Below, piece by piece: positions 51,843 through 60,158 of a stretch of DNA of 64,000 nucleotides. Within the stretch, counting starts at the first letter, position 1. Every line of letters begins with the position of its first letter. The position numbers were made by a program, and so were the translations under genes. The notes under the pieces are model-generated. The model saw only the letters and a list, made by a program, of their open reading frames with translations, was not told the origin of the DNA and did not search any database. Source of the DNA: Eubacteriales bacterium (lineage in GTDB: Bacteria; Bacillota; Clostridia; Lachnospirales; Lachnospiraceae); assembly GCA_030524545.1 (NCBI GenBank), contig JAUNGM010000013.1:1-64000 (forward strand). The letters are read 5' to 3'.

Positions 51843-53186
51843 CTACGCTTTCAGGCTCTGCATCCATTTTCTTCTTTTAAATACCACGAAAGAGATTCCC
51901 AGACGCACGCATTCTTCCAGCGATAATATAAAATACACCATATGTATGGGCATGTCCCAGACAAACGCAGATAAAAATCCAAGAGGAACCCCGAAAATCC
52001 ATGTGCCGATCAGGTCTATATACATCACATATTTTGTTTTTCCACCGCTTCGGATAATTCCTCCTCCCAGGATCATATTCTGTACCTTGACCGGAGAAAT
52101 CAACGCAAAAATAAACAGAACCTTTCCGGCCATCAGCCGCACACTGTCTTCTACCCGGAAGATCAGTACATAATATCTGCTGAAAATGATCAATCCGGCC
52201 GACAGGATCAGGGATCCGGCCAGTCCGTAAAGCATCAGCTTCCTGGAATCACGGTATGCCTTTTCATATTCTTTTGCTCCAAGAGATTTGCCGATCATTA
52301 TCCCGGCCGCCTGAGATACACCGCTCAGGGCTCCGATCATCAGTCCCTGAATAGGATTGGTCAGTGTCATCGCCGCATAAGCCTGTGTTCCGATATGTCC
52401 GTAAATTGCTGCATATATATTTTCTCCCAGGCTCCAGAAAAACTCACAGATCAAAATTGGCATGATAATTCCGGCGTACTGCATCCAACCGGATTTTTTC
52501 GCAATCAATGCAAAAGGCAGGTTCCATGATTTCCGGCGATATATCCAAAGAAACAGAAGATAAAGCAGTACGCAGCCGCCAACCTGCGCAATGACGGAAG
52601 CCCAGGCTGCACCATTGACTCCCATTGCCGGACAGCCCCATTTTCCAAAAATCATCACATAATTCAGTACGGTATTCATCACAGCAGACGCAATGCTGGT
52701 ATACAGCGGCATCACGGCAGCCCCCATACACCGCAGATATGCAGAAAGCAGAGAGTTGACTGCTGCAGGTATACAGGACAGCGAGAAAATCTTCAGATAT
52801 CCCGCTGCGATTCTCACTGTTTCTTCATCAGCGGAATAGAGATACATGATCCTGACAGGAAACAGCAGGCAAATGCCGGTAAAAGCCGCTGCCAGCAAAC
52901 ACGCTAAAATGAAATTTGTAAAAAAACTTCTTCCTACTTCCCGGATATCTTTTTTGCCAACATACTGAGCGATCATAATTCCGGCTGCAGCCGAAATTGC
53001 GGAAACCAGCACCGTAAACAGGGAAATAAATTTACTCCCCATTCCGATGCCTGCAATGCTTCCGCTTCCGAGCTGGCCTGTCATAATCTGGTCAATTACG
53101 CCAAAGGATGATTGAAGCAGGCACTGCAAAGTTACCGGAATTGCAATCCTGAAAAGCTCTTTTCGAAATAATTGATTTTCATTCAC
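51843..53186 (-). CDS. MATE-family efflux transporter
   Basis: A membrane protein of ~447 aa with 12 predicted segments and MATE-family features: RIAIPVTLQCLLQSSFGVIDQIMTGQLG, AAAGIMIAQYVGKKD, and the second-half MTLTNPIQGLMIGALSGVSQAAGIMIGKSLG. Such pumps expel cationic drugs or metabolites using Na+ or H+. The start was set at a GTG (53186) with GAGGAGAG upstream; the ATG at 53228 would add 14 residues but has no ribosome binding site. A GGGTTA dyad lies about 100 bases upstream. Confidence 0.93.
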   Translation of the reverse strand: MNENQLFRKELFRIAIPVTLQCLLQSSFGVIDQIMTGQLGSGSIAGIGMGSKFISLFTVLVSAISAAAGIMIAQYVGKKDIREVGRSFFTNFILACLLAAAFTGICLLFPVRIMYLYSADEETVRIAAGYLKIFSLSCIPAAVNSLLSAYLRCMGAAVMPLYTSIASAVMNTVLNYVMIFGKWGCPAMGVNGAAWASVIAQVGGCVLLYLLFLWIYRRKSWNLPFALIAKKSGWMQYAGIIMPILICEFFWSLGENIYAAIYGHIGTQAYAAMTLTNPIQGLMIGALSGVSQAAGIMIGKSLGAKEYEKAYRDSRKLMLYGLAGSLILSAGLIIFSRYYVLIFRVEDSVRLMAGKVLFIFALISPVKVQNMILGGGIIRSGGKTKYVMYIDLIGTWIFGVPLGFLSAFVWDMPIHMVYFILSLEECVRLGISFVVFKRRKWMQSLKA

Positions 53187-53289
53187 AACAAAGTTCTCTC
53201 CTCTCAAATGTATGAAGTCTTTTTTCATAAATACATTTATTTTCTTAAATACATTTAAAAGGATAAATCCATTTTACCGAAACGGCAAT

Positions 53290-53307
53290 GGGTTAAACGC
53301 GTAACCC
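53290..53307. promoter_or_regulatory. GGGTTA-N6-TAACCC dyad upstream of the MATE gene
   Basis: A perfect 6-bp inverted repeat with 6-base spacer (itself CG-rich) stands in the 200-base gap between the LacI-type regulator stop and the MATE start. It may be an operator; no convincing promoter was identified beside it. Confidence 0.4.
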
Positions 53308-53386
53308 GTCACAAAATTGCAGTTCAGAATTTGTACATTATGCAAAAAAATCATTCATCCTCACTTTCTTTTACGAAATACCTCAT

Positions 53387-54388
53387 TCAAATAATCGCCT
53401 TCACACTGGCTCTTTCCACTAAAGAAACTTTTATTTTTATCGTATCCCCGCAGTTCTGTCCATGTTTTAGTTTTGCAAGCATTTTCAGAGCCTCCCGCGC
53501 CCGTTCATGGCTGTCCTGACGGATAGTCGTAAGGGCAGGCTGAACCATTTTCCCCAGCTCCGTATCATCAAATCCTACTATGGAAATGTCTTCCGGAATC
53601 TGAATTTGCTGCGACTTCAGGAAGTTCATCATATCCACAGCATAATAGTCCGAAACAGCAAAAATTGCAGAAAACTTCCTGATCATTTCCAGATGAGACA
53701 GGTAAAAATCCTCACGTTCTTCTTTCTGCATGGGAATGATCATCAGCTCTGCTTTTGGCAGGATTTTTTTCAATCCCTGGTACCTTTCCAGATCTGTACA
53801 AACATCGTTATCAGAAATGCACAATACGCTCTGGTGTCCTTTGCCAATCAGATACCTTCCTACCAGTTCTCCTCCGCTCCTGCTGTCCACAACTATATTC
53901 GCCATTTTGCCCTGTTCGTCAAGAAAACCGTCATAGATCACAAACGGAATGTGCATATTCTCCCGGAGTTTTTTATAGTCACTGTCACAAAATCCAATGA
54001 GAACCAGCCCATCCATGTTCCACATGGATGCGAAACGGGGGATTTCATTCCATTCCCTCGTTGTCTTTACCATCATGAAATAACCGTTTCGATCAATTTC
54101 TTCTGACAAAGAATTGAGACATGATGCAATAAAACCATCCTCCAGCACACGCCCCTCGTATTTTTCATGGTTATTGATCACCACCCCGATAATTCTCGAA
54201 TCATTCTGCGCTAAAAGAATCCCCGCCATACTGGGAATATACTGCTTCTCTTCCAGCAGCTCCTGCACACGTTTCACAGTCTCATCCGAAATCTTCTTTG
54301 TTTTCCCATGGATCACATTTGAAACTGTAGCCGTACTTAAACCAAGCGCCTCGGCAATATCCACGATTCTTACTCTTTTATCGTTCAT
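53387..54388 (-). CDS. LacI-family transcriptional regulator
   Basis: This 333-aa repressor has the LacI HTH (VRIVDIAEALGLSTATVSNVIHGK, about 6-29) and a periplasmic-binding-like effector domain (IIGVVINNHE, GFDDTELGKMVQPALTTIRQD). Members usually respond to sugars or nucleosides. No sugar genes adjoin it: the MATE gene lies downstream and a methyltransferase upstream (14-base gap). The short gap suggests it may be transcribed with the methyltransferase. The effector is unknown. Confidence 0.94.
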   Translation of the reverse strand: MNDKRVRIVDIAEALGLSTATVSNVIHGKTKKISDETVKRVQELLEEKQYIPSMAGILLAQNDSRIIGVVINNHEKYEGRVLEDGFIASCLNSLSEEIDRNGYFMMVKTTREWNEIPRFASMWNMDGLVLIGFCDSDYKKLRENMHIPFVIYDGFLDEQGKMANIVVDSRSGGELVGRYLIGKGHQSVLCISDNDVCTDLERYQGLKKILPKAELMIIPMQKEEREDFYLSHLEMIRKFSAIFAVSDYYAVDMMNFLKSQQIQIPEDISIVGFDDTELGKMVQPALTTIRQDSHERAREALKMLAKLKHGQNCGDTIKIKVSLVERASVKAII

Positions 54389-54402
54389 TTACAAGTTCCT
54401 CT

Positions 54403-55200
54403 TTACATCTTCCTGCCAATGATCATTACATGATTGCTTGTCCCAAGAATGGATGCCTCCCTGCAAATACCGTAATGAAAATCACACCATATCCGGAACT
54501 CCTCCTCGTTCCACTGATCTACCTTATCCGCAAACATCGGAGTCAGGCCATCCTGGGCAAAATGATCAATCATCTCAATTCCGTTCTCTCTGTATATCCG
54601 CTCCATTTCCTCTTTTGTAGAATAATAAGTATCTGTCCAAAAACACTTCTCATCTTCCTGCCGCAATACTCCAGTCTCAATCAATTGCCTTGACAGTCTT
54701 TCATCTAAATACTTTTTATCTGTCAGTGCTGCAAGCTGAAATACATAATATCTTGGAATATATGTAGTTACGATCAGACCTCCTCTTTTTACAACTCTTA
54801 ATGTCTCTGACAGGCATTTCATTCTCTCTTTTTCCGTAAGCAAATGATAAAATGGTCCCATGTTTAAAACAACATCAAATATTTCATCTGCAAAAATGTT
54901 CATATCTACCGCATTCAAAACTGCGGCATCCATTTTGTAATTTTTGCTCTTTAACGTATCTTTGATAATTTCTATATGTCTTGGTGTGATATCAGTCGCA
55001 GTTACCTGATGTCCTTTATCCGCAAGATAGAATGCATACACCCCTGTTCCTGCTGCACAATCCAGGATATTTAAAGATTTGTCAAACAAATCATCTAAAA
55101 CTCTTACCGTCGTAAGAAATTCAATTTTCCTTGCATTATTAGTTGTCAGCCTATCCTCTTCCCGATAGTTTTCATAACTTTCTACAACATAATTTTTCAT
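54403..55200 (-). CDS. Class I SAM-dependent methyltransferase under T-box control
   Basis: This 265-aa protein has the Rossmann-type SAM site ILDCAAGTGVYAFYLADKG (about 46-64), the acidic motif ATDITPRHIE, AAVLNAVDM and LNMGPFYHL, with a C-terminal substrate cap (FWTDTYYSTKEEMERIYRENG). It looks like a ubiE/small-molecule methyltransferase; the acceptor cannot be inferred. A T-box leader with its own promoter lies directly upstream, so expression should rise when a particular tRNA is uncharged. The LacI-type gene follows 14 bases after the stop. Confidence 0.9.
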   Translation of the reverse strand: MKNYVVESYENYREEDRLTTNNARKIEFLTTVRVLDDLFDKSLNILDCAAGTGVYAFYLADKGHQVTATDITPRHIEIIKDTLKSKNYKMDAAVLNAVDMNIFADEIFDVVLNMGPFYHLLTEKERMKCLSETLRVVKRGGLIVTTYIPRYYVFQLAALTDKKYLDERLSRQLIETGVLRQEDEKCFWTDTYYSTKEEMERIYRENGIEMIDHFAQDGLTPMFADKVDQWNEEEFRIWCDFHYGICREASILGTSNHVMIIGRKM

Positions 55201-55231
55201 TCAAATTCCTCCATAACGAAAAGTATGAAAT

Positions 55232-55516
55232 ATAATAAAAAGCGCCCTCCTTCCCCGAATATTTCAAGGACGAGAGCGCAATGCTTCGTGTTACCACCTT
55301 AATTCACTTACCTTTCGCAAAGTAAGTCTCAACAAGTACAAATCTGCTCAATACTCTAACGCTGTAATGGGCGCACCCAGTGTAGCCTATACAAAAGTAG
55401 TCGGTACACAGCTCCAAGACCGGTTCGGCATTTTTTCAACAAAGTTTTTCACCAGGCAACTTCTCTCTGCAGTATCCGAAATGCTTACTATCTCTTTTCA
55501 CAGCCTTTTATTATTT
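55232..55516 (-). ncRNA. T-box leader (probable Arg CGG specifier)
   Basis: On the minus strand stem I starts GGCTGTGAAAAGAGATAGTA and includes the GGTG apical motif (CTGGTGAAA). The specifier strand reads CGAACCGGTCTTGGAGC: aligned as GAA-N-codon, the specifier is CGG (55420-55422), Arg. The T-box sequence AAGGTGGTAACACG lies at 55287-55300, and a terminator (GCGCTCTCG...GGGCGC, 55242-55279) followed by TTTTTATTAT ends the leader. UGGU would pair with a tRNA ending ACCA. The amino acid call is less certain than the T-box call. Confidence 0.88.
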
Positions 55517-55521
55517 TGAAA

Positions 55522-55550
55522 AGTGTACATGAGAATTTATTGAATGTCAA
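55522..55550 (-). promoter_or_regulatory. Promoter of the T-box leader
   Basis: TTGACA (55545-55550), a 17-bp spacer and TACACT (55522-55527) stand just before the T-box stem I on the minus strand. Confidence 0.85.
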
Positions 55551-55649
55551 TATCTTTTTTCGATAGTCCCCAAATCCATTTCCATTCCAATATTTGGGGT
55601 CTACGGCATCTGCCGACACCGCATTTCTACTTTAAATTTTATCCAGTGA

Positions 55650-55769
55650 CTATCCAAAATCATTATGGTAAATCATCTGCTTCGTCATCCCGCCGTCAAT
55701 GCAGATATTTTCACTGCAGGCGTCCCCTGTAAAATATGCCAAATGCAATGGAATACCCTTTCCTTTCAT
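55650..55769 (-). pseudogene. C-terminal remnant of a short-chain dehydrogenase
   Basis: A 39-codon frame ends with ENICIDGGMTKQMIYHNDFG, matching the C-terminal end of classical SDR oxidoreductases (the IxxDGG motif). The preceding residues still resemble the family (GKGIPLHLAYFTGDAC), but nothing upstream encodes the Rossmann fold or the YxxxK active site. It lies between the T-box promoter and the alkyltransferase-like gene and is not expected to be functional. Confidence 0.7.
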
Positions 55770-55783
55770 GATCTGCTAAATGT

Positions 55784-56149
55784 CTAAATACCAGCCTTCT
55801 CGTAAATTCTCCGTAATTCTTCCGCATCCTGGAGTGTATTTTTCCAGGCGTACTCTTTTAAAGAAATCTTCCAGCCCACATCCGTCCATGCGACTGCTAC
55901 CCCTTCCTCCTCCAGAAGCAGTTTCTGCATTTCCGGATATTCAAAGGAAGCTGCTCCGCTTAAAATCCCGCTGGAATTTACGATCCGATGGGCCGGAACC
56001 TGCTCTCCTGCCAATTCGCAGCGAAGTCCATACCCCACCTGCCTTGCATTCCCGGGCTTTCCGCATAAAAGAGCGATCTGACCGTAGGTTGCCACTTTGC
56101 CATAAGGGATTCTGGCACATACATACTGCATTCGCTTATAAAAATCCAT
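55784..56149 (-). CDS. Alkyltransferase-like protein (MGMT homologue without active-site Cys)
   Basis: This 121-aa protein is the DNA-binding domain of the O6-alkylguanine-DNA alkyltransferase family. VCARIPYGKVATYGQIALLCGKPGNARQVGYGL contains the winged-helix HTH and the arginine finger (Arg36). The catalytic PCHR is replaced by PAHR (Ala53), so it cannot accept the alkyl group and resembles ATL proteins that flag O6-alkylguanine for nucleotide excision repair. The start at 56149 has AGAGG eight bases upstream; longer frames do not. Confidence 0.9.
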   Translation of the reverse strand: MDFYKRMQYVCARIPYGKVATYGQIALLCGKPGNARQVGYGLRCELAGEQVPAHRIVNSSGILSGAASFEYPEMQKLLLEEEGVAVAWTDVGWKISLKEYAWKNTLQDAEELRRIYEKAGI

Positions 56150-56214
56150 AAATACGACCTCTTTCAAACTGGATTCCATACCATGCCGCACATCGCAGGC
56201 TCCCCAACAATGAA

Positions 56215-57003
56215 TTATTCTGCTCTTTTTCCCACCGGAGCGGCATACAATGCAAACTCACAGTCTGCCCCGGAAGAAGGCCCGACTGCAAATCCCAGAA
56301 GCTCATCCAATCGCTCCTGATCATATGCGCCGATTCCGCATGTACCGCATCCGATTGCTTCGCTGGCCAGGTACAGATTTTCACATACATGCCCTGCATC
56401 GATCATCATGTATTTATGAGACTTCAGTCCGTATCTCCACTCCGTGCGGTACGGAATCACACTCCAAACAAAAGTCACCGGTGCAGATGCAGCAAATTTC
56501 TGCCCGCACAGGGCATCTGTCAATTCTTCCTGATAATCCGGATTCTTTTCCCATAGTTCCAGAGAATGTCCGGAAGGAAGATAATGATAAATCCCCGGTT
56601 CTATTCCCTCAACCTGACTGATGAACAGATATGTTTCCAGCGGATGCCTGGAACCTGCAGAAGGAACATTTCGAAATGTAACCTGCTTCATTTTTCCGGC
56701 AAAATGCCGTATCCCCTGGGTTGCCCACAGTAAAAAAGAAAGTTCTTTCTGTGTCAGCTTCTCATCCTTATAGGTCCGGAGACTTTCCCGTTCTTTTATT
56801 AATGTAAACAGATTTTTATCCTGTACAACATCTTCAAAATCCAATGGAAGCGGAATCGTTTCTGAACTTTTCTCCGGCTTTACAGGCAACGGAAACGGCA
56901 GCTTCTGCTGCTGGTCTGTCGGTTCAGCACCTGCATCCGACGCAGTATAGGCCTTCATCACTTCCCGGTGTCTGAGGATTTCGTATTTTGTTTTATCATT
57001 CAT
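56215..57003 (-). CDS. SagB/ThcOx-type nitroreductase-fold oxidoreductase
   Basis: This 262-aa flavoenzyme shows the SagB pattern: LFTLIKERESLRTYKDEKLTQKELSFLLWATQG, VPSAGSRHPLETYLF, GIYHYLP, and CENLYLASEAIGCGTCGIGAY. SagB enzymes oxidise azolines to azoles in thiazole/oxazole-modified microcins, but no YcaO, SagC or precursor peptide gene is nearby. A stand-alone role in small-molecule oxidation is more likely. Its start overlaps the peptidase gene upstream by 8 bases, so the two are coupled. Confidence 0.88.
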   Translation of the reverse strand: MNDKTKYEILRHREVMKAYTASDAGAEPTDQQQKLPFPLPVKPEKSSETIPLPLDFEDVVQDKNLFTLIKERESLRTYKDEKLTQKELSFLLWATQGIRHFAGKMKQVTFRNVPSAGSRHPLETYLFISQVEGIEPGIYHYLPSGHSLELWEKNPDYQEELTDALCGQKFAASAPVTFVWSVIPYRTEWRYGLKSHKYMMIDAGHVCENLYLASEAIGCGTCGIGAYDQERLDELLGFAVGPSSGADCEFALYAAPVGKRAE

Positions 57004-57742
57004 AAGTTATCCCTCCGTCTCTCTGTCTTCCTTCTTCACAAATCTGACGTATACATCCGTCGGTGATCTCATATGCCTCTCCCCAGACAGTCTCTTTTCC
57101 ATCTGCGATCAAAAGATAGCTTCCGTCCGGCAGCGCCAGAAATTTCTTCCCATAACTGTCCCCGTAAGTAATGTCTTCTATTACTTTTTTTCCGTCCAGT
57201 TCGTAGTTCTTTATCATCTGATAATGGGGAAGGATCATCGTTTTGGTCAGATTCAGGCCGGAAAGATAACGTTCATATGACGGATCTTCAGACTCACCGG
57301 GAAGTTCCGGCTGTGCATAAACAACATCTGCACTGTTCATAGTACCCGCACTGATTCCTATAACAATCCCCTCAAAGTCCTGAATGCTTTTTCTTAAACA
57401 GATTTTCCGGAAAAATGCATTCTGAGTCGGCACATGGCCGCCTCCCAGAAAGATCACATCATAAGAATGCAGGCTTTCCCTCGAATAATCCTCTGTTCTT
57501 CCATCCCACAGATCAAATGCACTGACAGAAAGCCCTGCTGCTGCCACAGCGCTGCTGAAAAATTCCGTCATCTCTTCATTTCCTTCATAGGACTCCGGAG
57601 ATGCTGTTATCATCAGGCATCTGGCATCTGTTTTCCAATATTTTTTTAAATTCTCAACAAAGCTGTTCATTTCATCCAATCCGTCTACCACTCTGCTTCT
57701 GTCCAGCGGGCCGGTTGGGCTGCTCGTCAAAAATATAATCAT
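56996..57742 (-). CDS. Peptidase E-like (S51) hydrolase
   Basis: This 248-aa cytoplasmic protein is related to dipeptidase E and cyanophycinase. FLGGGHVPTQNAFF precedes the nucleophile Ser in GISAGTMNSA, and LPHYQMIKN supplies the His region. Family S51 enzymes cleave Asp-X dipeptides or related isopeptides. It is the first gene of a pair with the SagB-like oxidoreductase. What the two do together is unknown. Confidence 0.87.
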   Translation of the reverse strand: MIIFLTSSPTGPLDRSRVVDGLDEMNSFVENLKKYWKTDARCLMITASPESYEGNEEMTEFFSSAVAAAGLSVSAFDLWDGRTEDYSRESLHSYDVIFLGGGHVPTQNAFFRKICLRKSIQDFEGIVIGISAGTMNSADVVYAQPELPGESEDPSYERYLSGLNLTKTMILPHYQMIKNYELDGKKVIEDITYGDSYGKKFLALPDGSYLLIADGKETVWGEAYEITDGCIRQICEEGRQRDGGITYE

Positions 57743-57797
57743 TTGCTTTCTCCTCTCCTTTGTACAACATAAATTCCTTCATTGCCAATACATTGCT

Positions 57798-58805
57798 TCA
57801 GGCAGACCGCAGCATTTCACGGATATACCGGTTCAGCCCTTCCTCCGTACCAATTCCATACATCCGGTTCACTTTATCGAAATATACCCTGATCGTTTCC
57901 TTCGGCACCTCTTCTCTGGATAACGCATTCTCCACAAGTCCTTCCCTTGCGGTCCTCCACGGGTCTTCTCTATGCGTGATCTTCTCTAAAACTTTACCGC
58001 CGTATATTCCGAACGTATTAACAACCAGATCAGCAGCGTGTCTCTCTGCTTCTGTCAGTTCGCACGACCTGCCTTTCAGCAGCACAAAGCGGTCATCTTC
58101 AATAGGATTATATTTAAAATCTTTAAAAAGGTCATAGACCTTCCGATATACCGGTCCATGCACCCATGCTTCACAATCCTCCGCAAAAATCGGACTCCCG
58201 TACAGTGTATAATAAACCCCCTGGATAAAATACAATAACTTCTGCAGCATAAGCGGGGTTACCTCTTCCAGGCTCTCAAACACATAGGAAATCACCATAA
58301 GCATCTTTTGGGATACCGTAAACAGGTTCCTCAGCTCTTCGATTGCGGCAGCCGCTTTTTTATAAGCGCTGTCTGCAATCTTACTGCGGTTCTCTTCCAG
58401 CATTTCCTTCATAAAATCAGGAGAAGCCAATGCCTTCTTCATGATATCCGAATATTCCCCCGAGGGCATCTGTCCTGCCAGATACCTGGAGATTGTAACC
58501 TCACCAAACCCCAATGCCAGTGAAAGCGGAGCCTTACCGATATGATAAATCTTCATCAGCTTCTCAATATCTTCAATCGTAATAATCTCTTCAGCAGCAC
58601 GGTACTGTTCATCGATTTCCTTTATATTTCTGTCTGTCAAACCCGGAATATCCATCTCACTGCCGCATTCCCTGCATAAGGCTGCGGTAATTTCAAACTT
58701 ATATTCATGGTCTCTGATCGTCTGCATGATACATTTCTTCTGAAACACATATTCCGTATCCTTTCTGCATTCCACGCAGAAATCCACTCTTCCTTTCTTT
58801 GCCAT
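57798..58805 (-). CDS. Antitoxin with Zn-ribbon, HTH and Panacea (SocA/DUF4065) domain
   Basis: This 335-aa protein has an N-terminal MqsA-like zinc site (CVEC at 10-13 and CREC near 44-47), a helix-turn-helix (LSLALGFGEVTISRYLAG, ~92-109) and a C-terminal Panacea domain (about 185-320: TPLMLQKLLYFIQGVYYTLYGSPIF, EAWVHGPVYRKVY). Panacea domains neutralise diverse toxins. The start at 58805 has AGGAGG nine bases upstream. It is encoded 41 bases after the toxin gene, and the HTH should let it repress the pair's promoter. Confidence 0.9.
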   Translation of the reverse strand: MAKKGRVDFCVECRKDTEYVFQKKCIMQTIRDHEYKFEITAALCRECGSEMDIPGLTDRNIKEIDEQYRAAEEIITIEDIEKLMKIYHIGKAPLSLALGFGEVTISRYLAGQMPSGEYSDIMKKALASPDFMKEMLEENRSKIADSAYKKAAAAIEELRNLFTVSQKMLMVISYVFESLEEVTPLMLQKLLYFIQGVYYTLYGSPIFAEDCEAWVHGPVYRKVYDLFKDFKYNPIEDDRFVLLKGRSCELTEAERHAADLVVNTFGIYGGKVLEKITHREDPWRTAREGLVENALSREEVPKETIRVYFDKVNRMYGIGTEEGLNRYIREMLRSA

Positions 58806-58846
58806 TTGTCTCTGCCTCCTAATCATTTTTTATGATTCTCTTCGAT

Positions 58847-59233
58847 TTATTTAAAATAATATGTCAGCGGATGCTTCTGCTCATGGAAAGAAATAACAAT
58901 AACGATTTTGCTGTCCAGCTTATTAAATTTTATGTACAAGGGAACCTTCTTTATTCGGCTGCCGAATCTCTCCATAAGCATTACATCCTTGCCAAATATA
59001 TATAACTGCTCATGTTCGTACCCGGCATGCTCATTCTGCACAACATCTGAAAAATCCTGAGCGGTAAGGCTCATCAGGATTTCTTTCGTCTTCTGTTCAT
59101 CTATCACATAATTTATGAATAAATCTCTGTTCTTCTTCCTCCTGAAATTCCTTTCAAGACGATAACGGCCCTCATAAACTGCGTTTTTGGCTTCTGTAAG
59201 ATAAGCTTCGATATCTGTTTCCTGAAGCTGCAA
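58847..59233 (-). CDS. Putative MqsR/RelE-fold toxin
   Basis: This 128-aa protein begins at a TTG with GGAGG nine bases upstream. It resembles the MqsR-like group of ribonuclease toxins: an N-terminal helix IEAYLTEAKNAVYEGRYRL, a middle ILMSLTAQDFSDVVQNEH, and beta strands YIFGKDVML, VPLYIKFNKL and VIVISFHEQKHPLTYYF. The partner downstream carries MqsA-like and Panacea domains, which supports the assignment. The catalytic residues were not identified, and the exact toxin family remains open. Confidence 0.75.
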   Translation of the reverse strand: MQLQETDIEAYLTEAKNAVYEGRYRLERNFRRKKNRDLFINYVIDEQKTKEILMSLTAQDFSDVVQNEHAGYEHEQLYIFGKDVMLMERFGSRIKKVPLYIKFNKLDSKIVIVISFHEQKHPLTYYFK

Positions 59234-59294
59234 TCTTTCTTCCCTCCCCGGGTATATTTATGATGGTCTTTTTTATTTTTCCTATCATTATATT

Positions 59295-59318
59295 AATCCA
59301 ATGATCGGATTTTGTCAA
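59295..59318 (-). promoter_or_regulatory. Promoter and operator of the toxin-antitoxin pair
   Basis: On the minus strand TTGACA (59313-59318) is followed at 17 bp by TAATAT (59290-59295, running on into TATAAT). The spacer holds the dyad AATCC-N7-GGATT (59295-59311), where the HTH-containing antitoxin could bind. ATTGGAT occurs a second time just upstream. Confidence 0.6.
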
Positions 59319-59343
59319 TATCCAATCACGAAAAATATCAGGA

Positions 59344-59389
59344 CAAAAAAAAGCTATACACAAACCGAAGACCGGTTCATGTACAGCTC
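59344..59389 (-). terminator. Intrinsic terminator of the DUF2798 gene
   Basis: A long stem (AGCTGTACA...TGTATAGCT with inner ACCGG/TCGGT pairing, 59352-59388) is followed by eight T on the minus strand. Confidence 0.85.
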
Positions 59390-59418
59390 CTTTACATTTT
59401 TTCTCTCCCTCATTCACG

Positions 59419-60012
59419 TCAACATTTTTCCATTGCGGGTTCAGTTTTATCCCTGACGTACTTTCCTCTGTTCATATCCCTTCTGAACAAAATCCCAAAA
59501 ACAGTTCTGATCAGCGGCTGGATAAAGAACAACTGTGTAAAGAATGCAAACGGAAAGTTCAAACATACCAGCTTCAGCCAATTCGCAAGCAAAGTTGCAG
59601 GATGGAATCCTGCGTAATAAGGATAATAAAGCCACGCTGCAATAAAGCTCATTGCCGGACACATCAGGCCCACTGTAGCACAGATAATGGTAGACTCAAA
59701 CTGAACCGGATGGGTATTCCCCGGATTAAAGACTTTAGATGCCAGCTTAAATGAGCAGGGGCTTCCCATCAGAACTTCCAGAAGGTAAGCCAGACAGAAT
59801 TCCACAAGAATAACTGCCCAGATCGGAACAAATCTGCCGCACATATAAACACCGCCCTGCTGCCTGATTGCCCCCAGTACGCTGGAAGCGCCCGTAACGG
59901 ACATTAAGATGTTTCCGTTTACCACATACAGGCTGTAAAATACATAAGCATGTACAGTAACGACTACGGTGAGGAATGCAAATACCATCCTCTGAAATTG
60001 ATTTCTTGGCAT
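59419..60012 (-). CDS. DUF2798-family membrane protein
   Basis: This 197-aa protein has four membrane segments arranged as two DUF2798 halves. The N-terminus MPRNQFQRMVFAFLTVVVTVHAYVFYSLYV and the later GLMCPAMSFIAAWLYYPY and FPFAFFTQLFFIQPLIR are typical. The start at 60012 has GGGAGAG eight bases upstream. The family has no known function. The gene stands alone between its terminator and a structured leader RNA of about 100 nt, which suggests control by an RNA-sensed signal. Confidence 0.88.
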   Translation of the reverse strand: MPRNQFQRMVFAFLTVVVTVHAYVFYSLYVVNGNILMSVTGASSVLGAIRQQGGVYMCGRFVPIWAVILVEFCLAYLLEVLMGSPCSFKLASKVFNPGNTHPVQFESTIICATVGLMCPAMSFIAAWLYYPYYAGFHPATLLANWLKLVCLNFPFAFFTQLFFIQPLIRTVFGILFRRDMNRGKYVRDKTEPAMEKC

Positions 60013-60051
60013 AATAACCACTCTCCCTGATAAATTATTATTTTATACGCA

Positions 60052-60147
60052 AAACGACACATGCCATACCCAAAGTATATAACTCTGACCGAGCTCTTAC
60101 GTCCCGTGATCAGATTTACATACCTCAAGGTAATACATGTGTCGTTT
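60052..60147 (-). ncRNA. Structured 5' leader of the DUF2798 gene, unassigned riboswitch candidate
   Basis: On the minus strand AAACGACACATG (60136-60147) and its exact inverse complement (60052-60063) form a 12-bp closing stem. Inside are three hairpins: TACC-TTGA-GGTA, CTGAT-CA-CGGG...CTCG-GTCAG (60085-60113, with a two-base CA bulge) and ATAC...GTAT. This makes a four-way junction. It begins a few bases after the predicted transcription start and ends 39 bases before the start codon. I could not match it to a known riboswitch class. Confidence 0.6.
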
Positions 60148-60158
60148 ACGATTTTGTT

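Noticed and set aside
53290-53307. GGGTTA dyad considered as a terminator of the LacI-type gene
   Set aside because: It lies upstream of the start side of the MATE gene, beyond the LacI stop by about 80 bases, and has no U-tract; it is kept only as a possible operator.
56215-57003. SagB-like gene considered as part of a thiazole/oxazole-modified microcin cluster
   Set aside because: No YcaO, SagC-like or precursor peptide gene is present in the flanking 10 kb.
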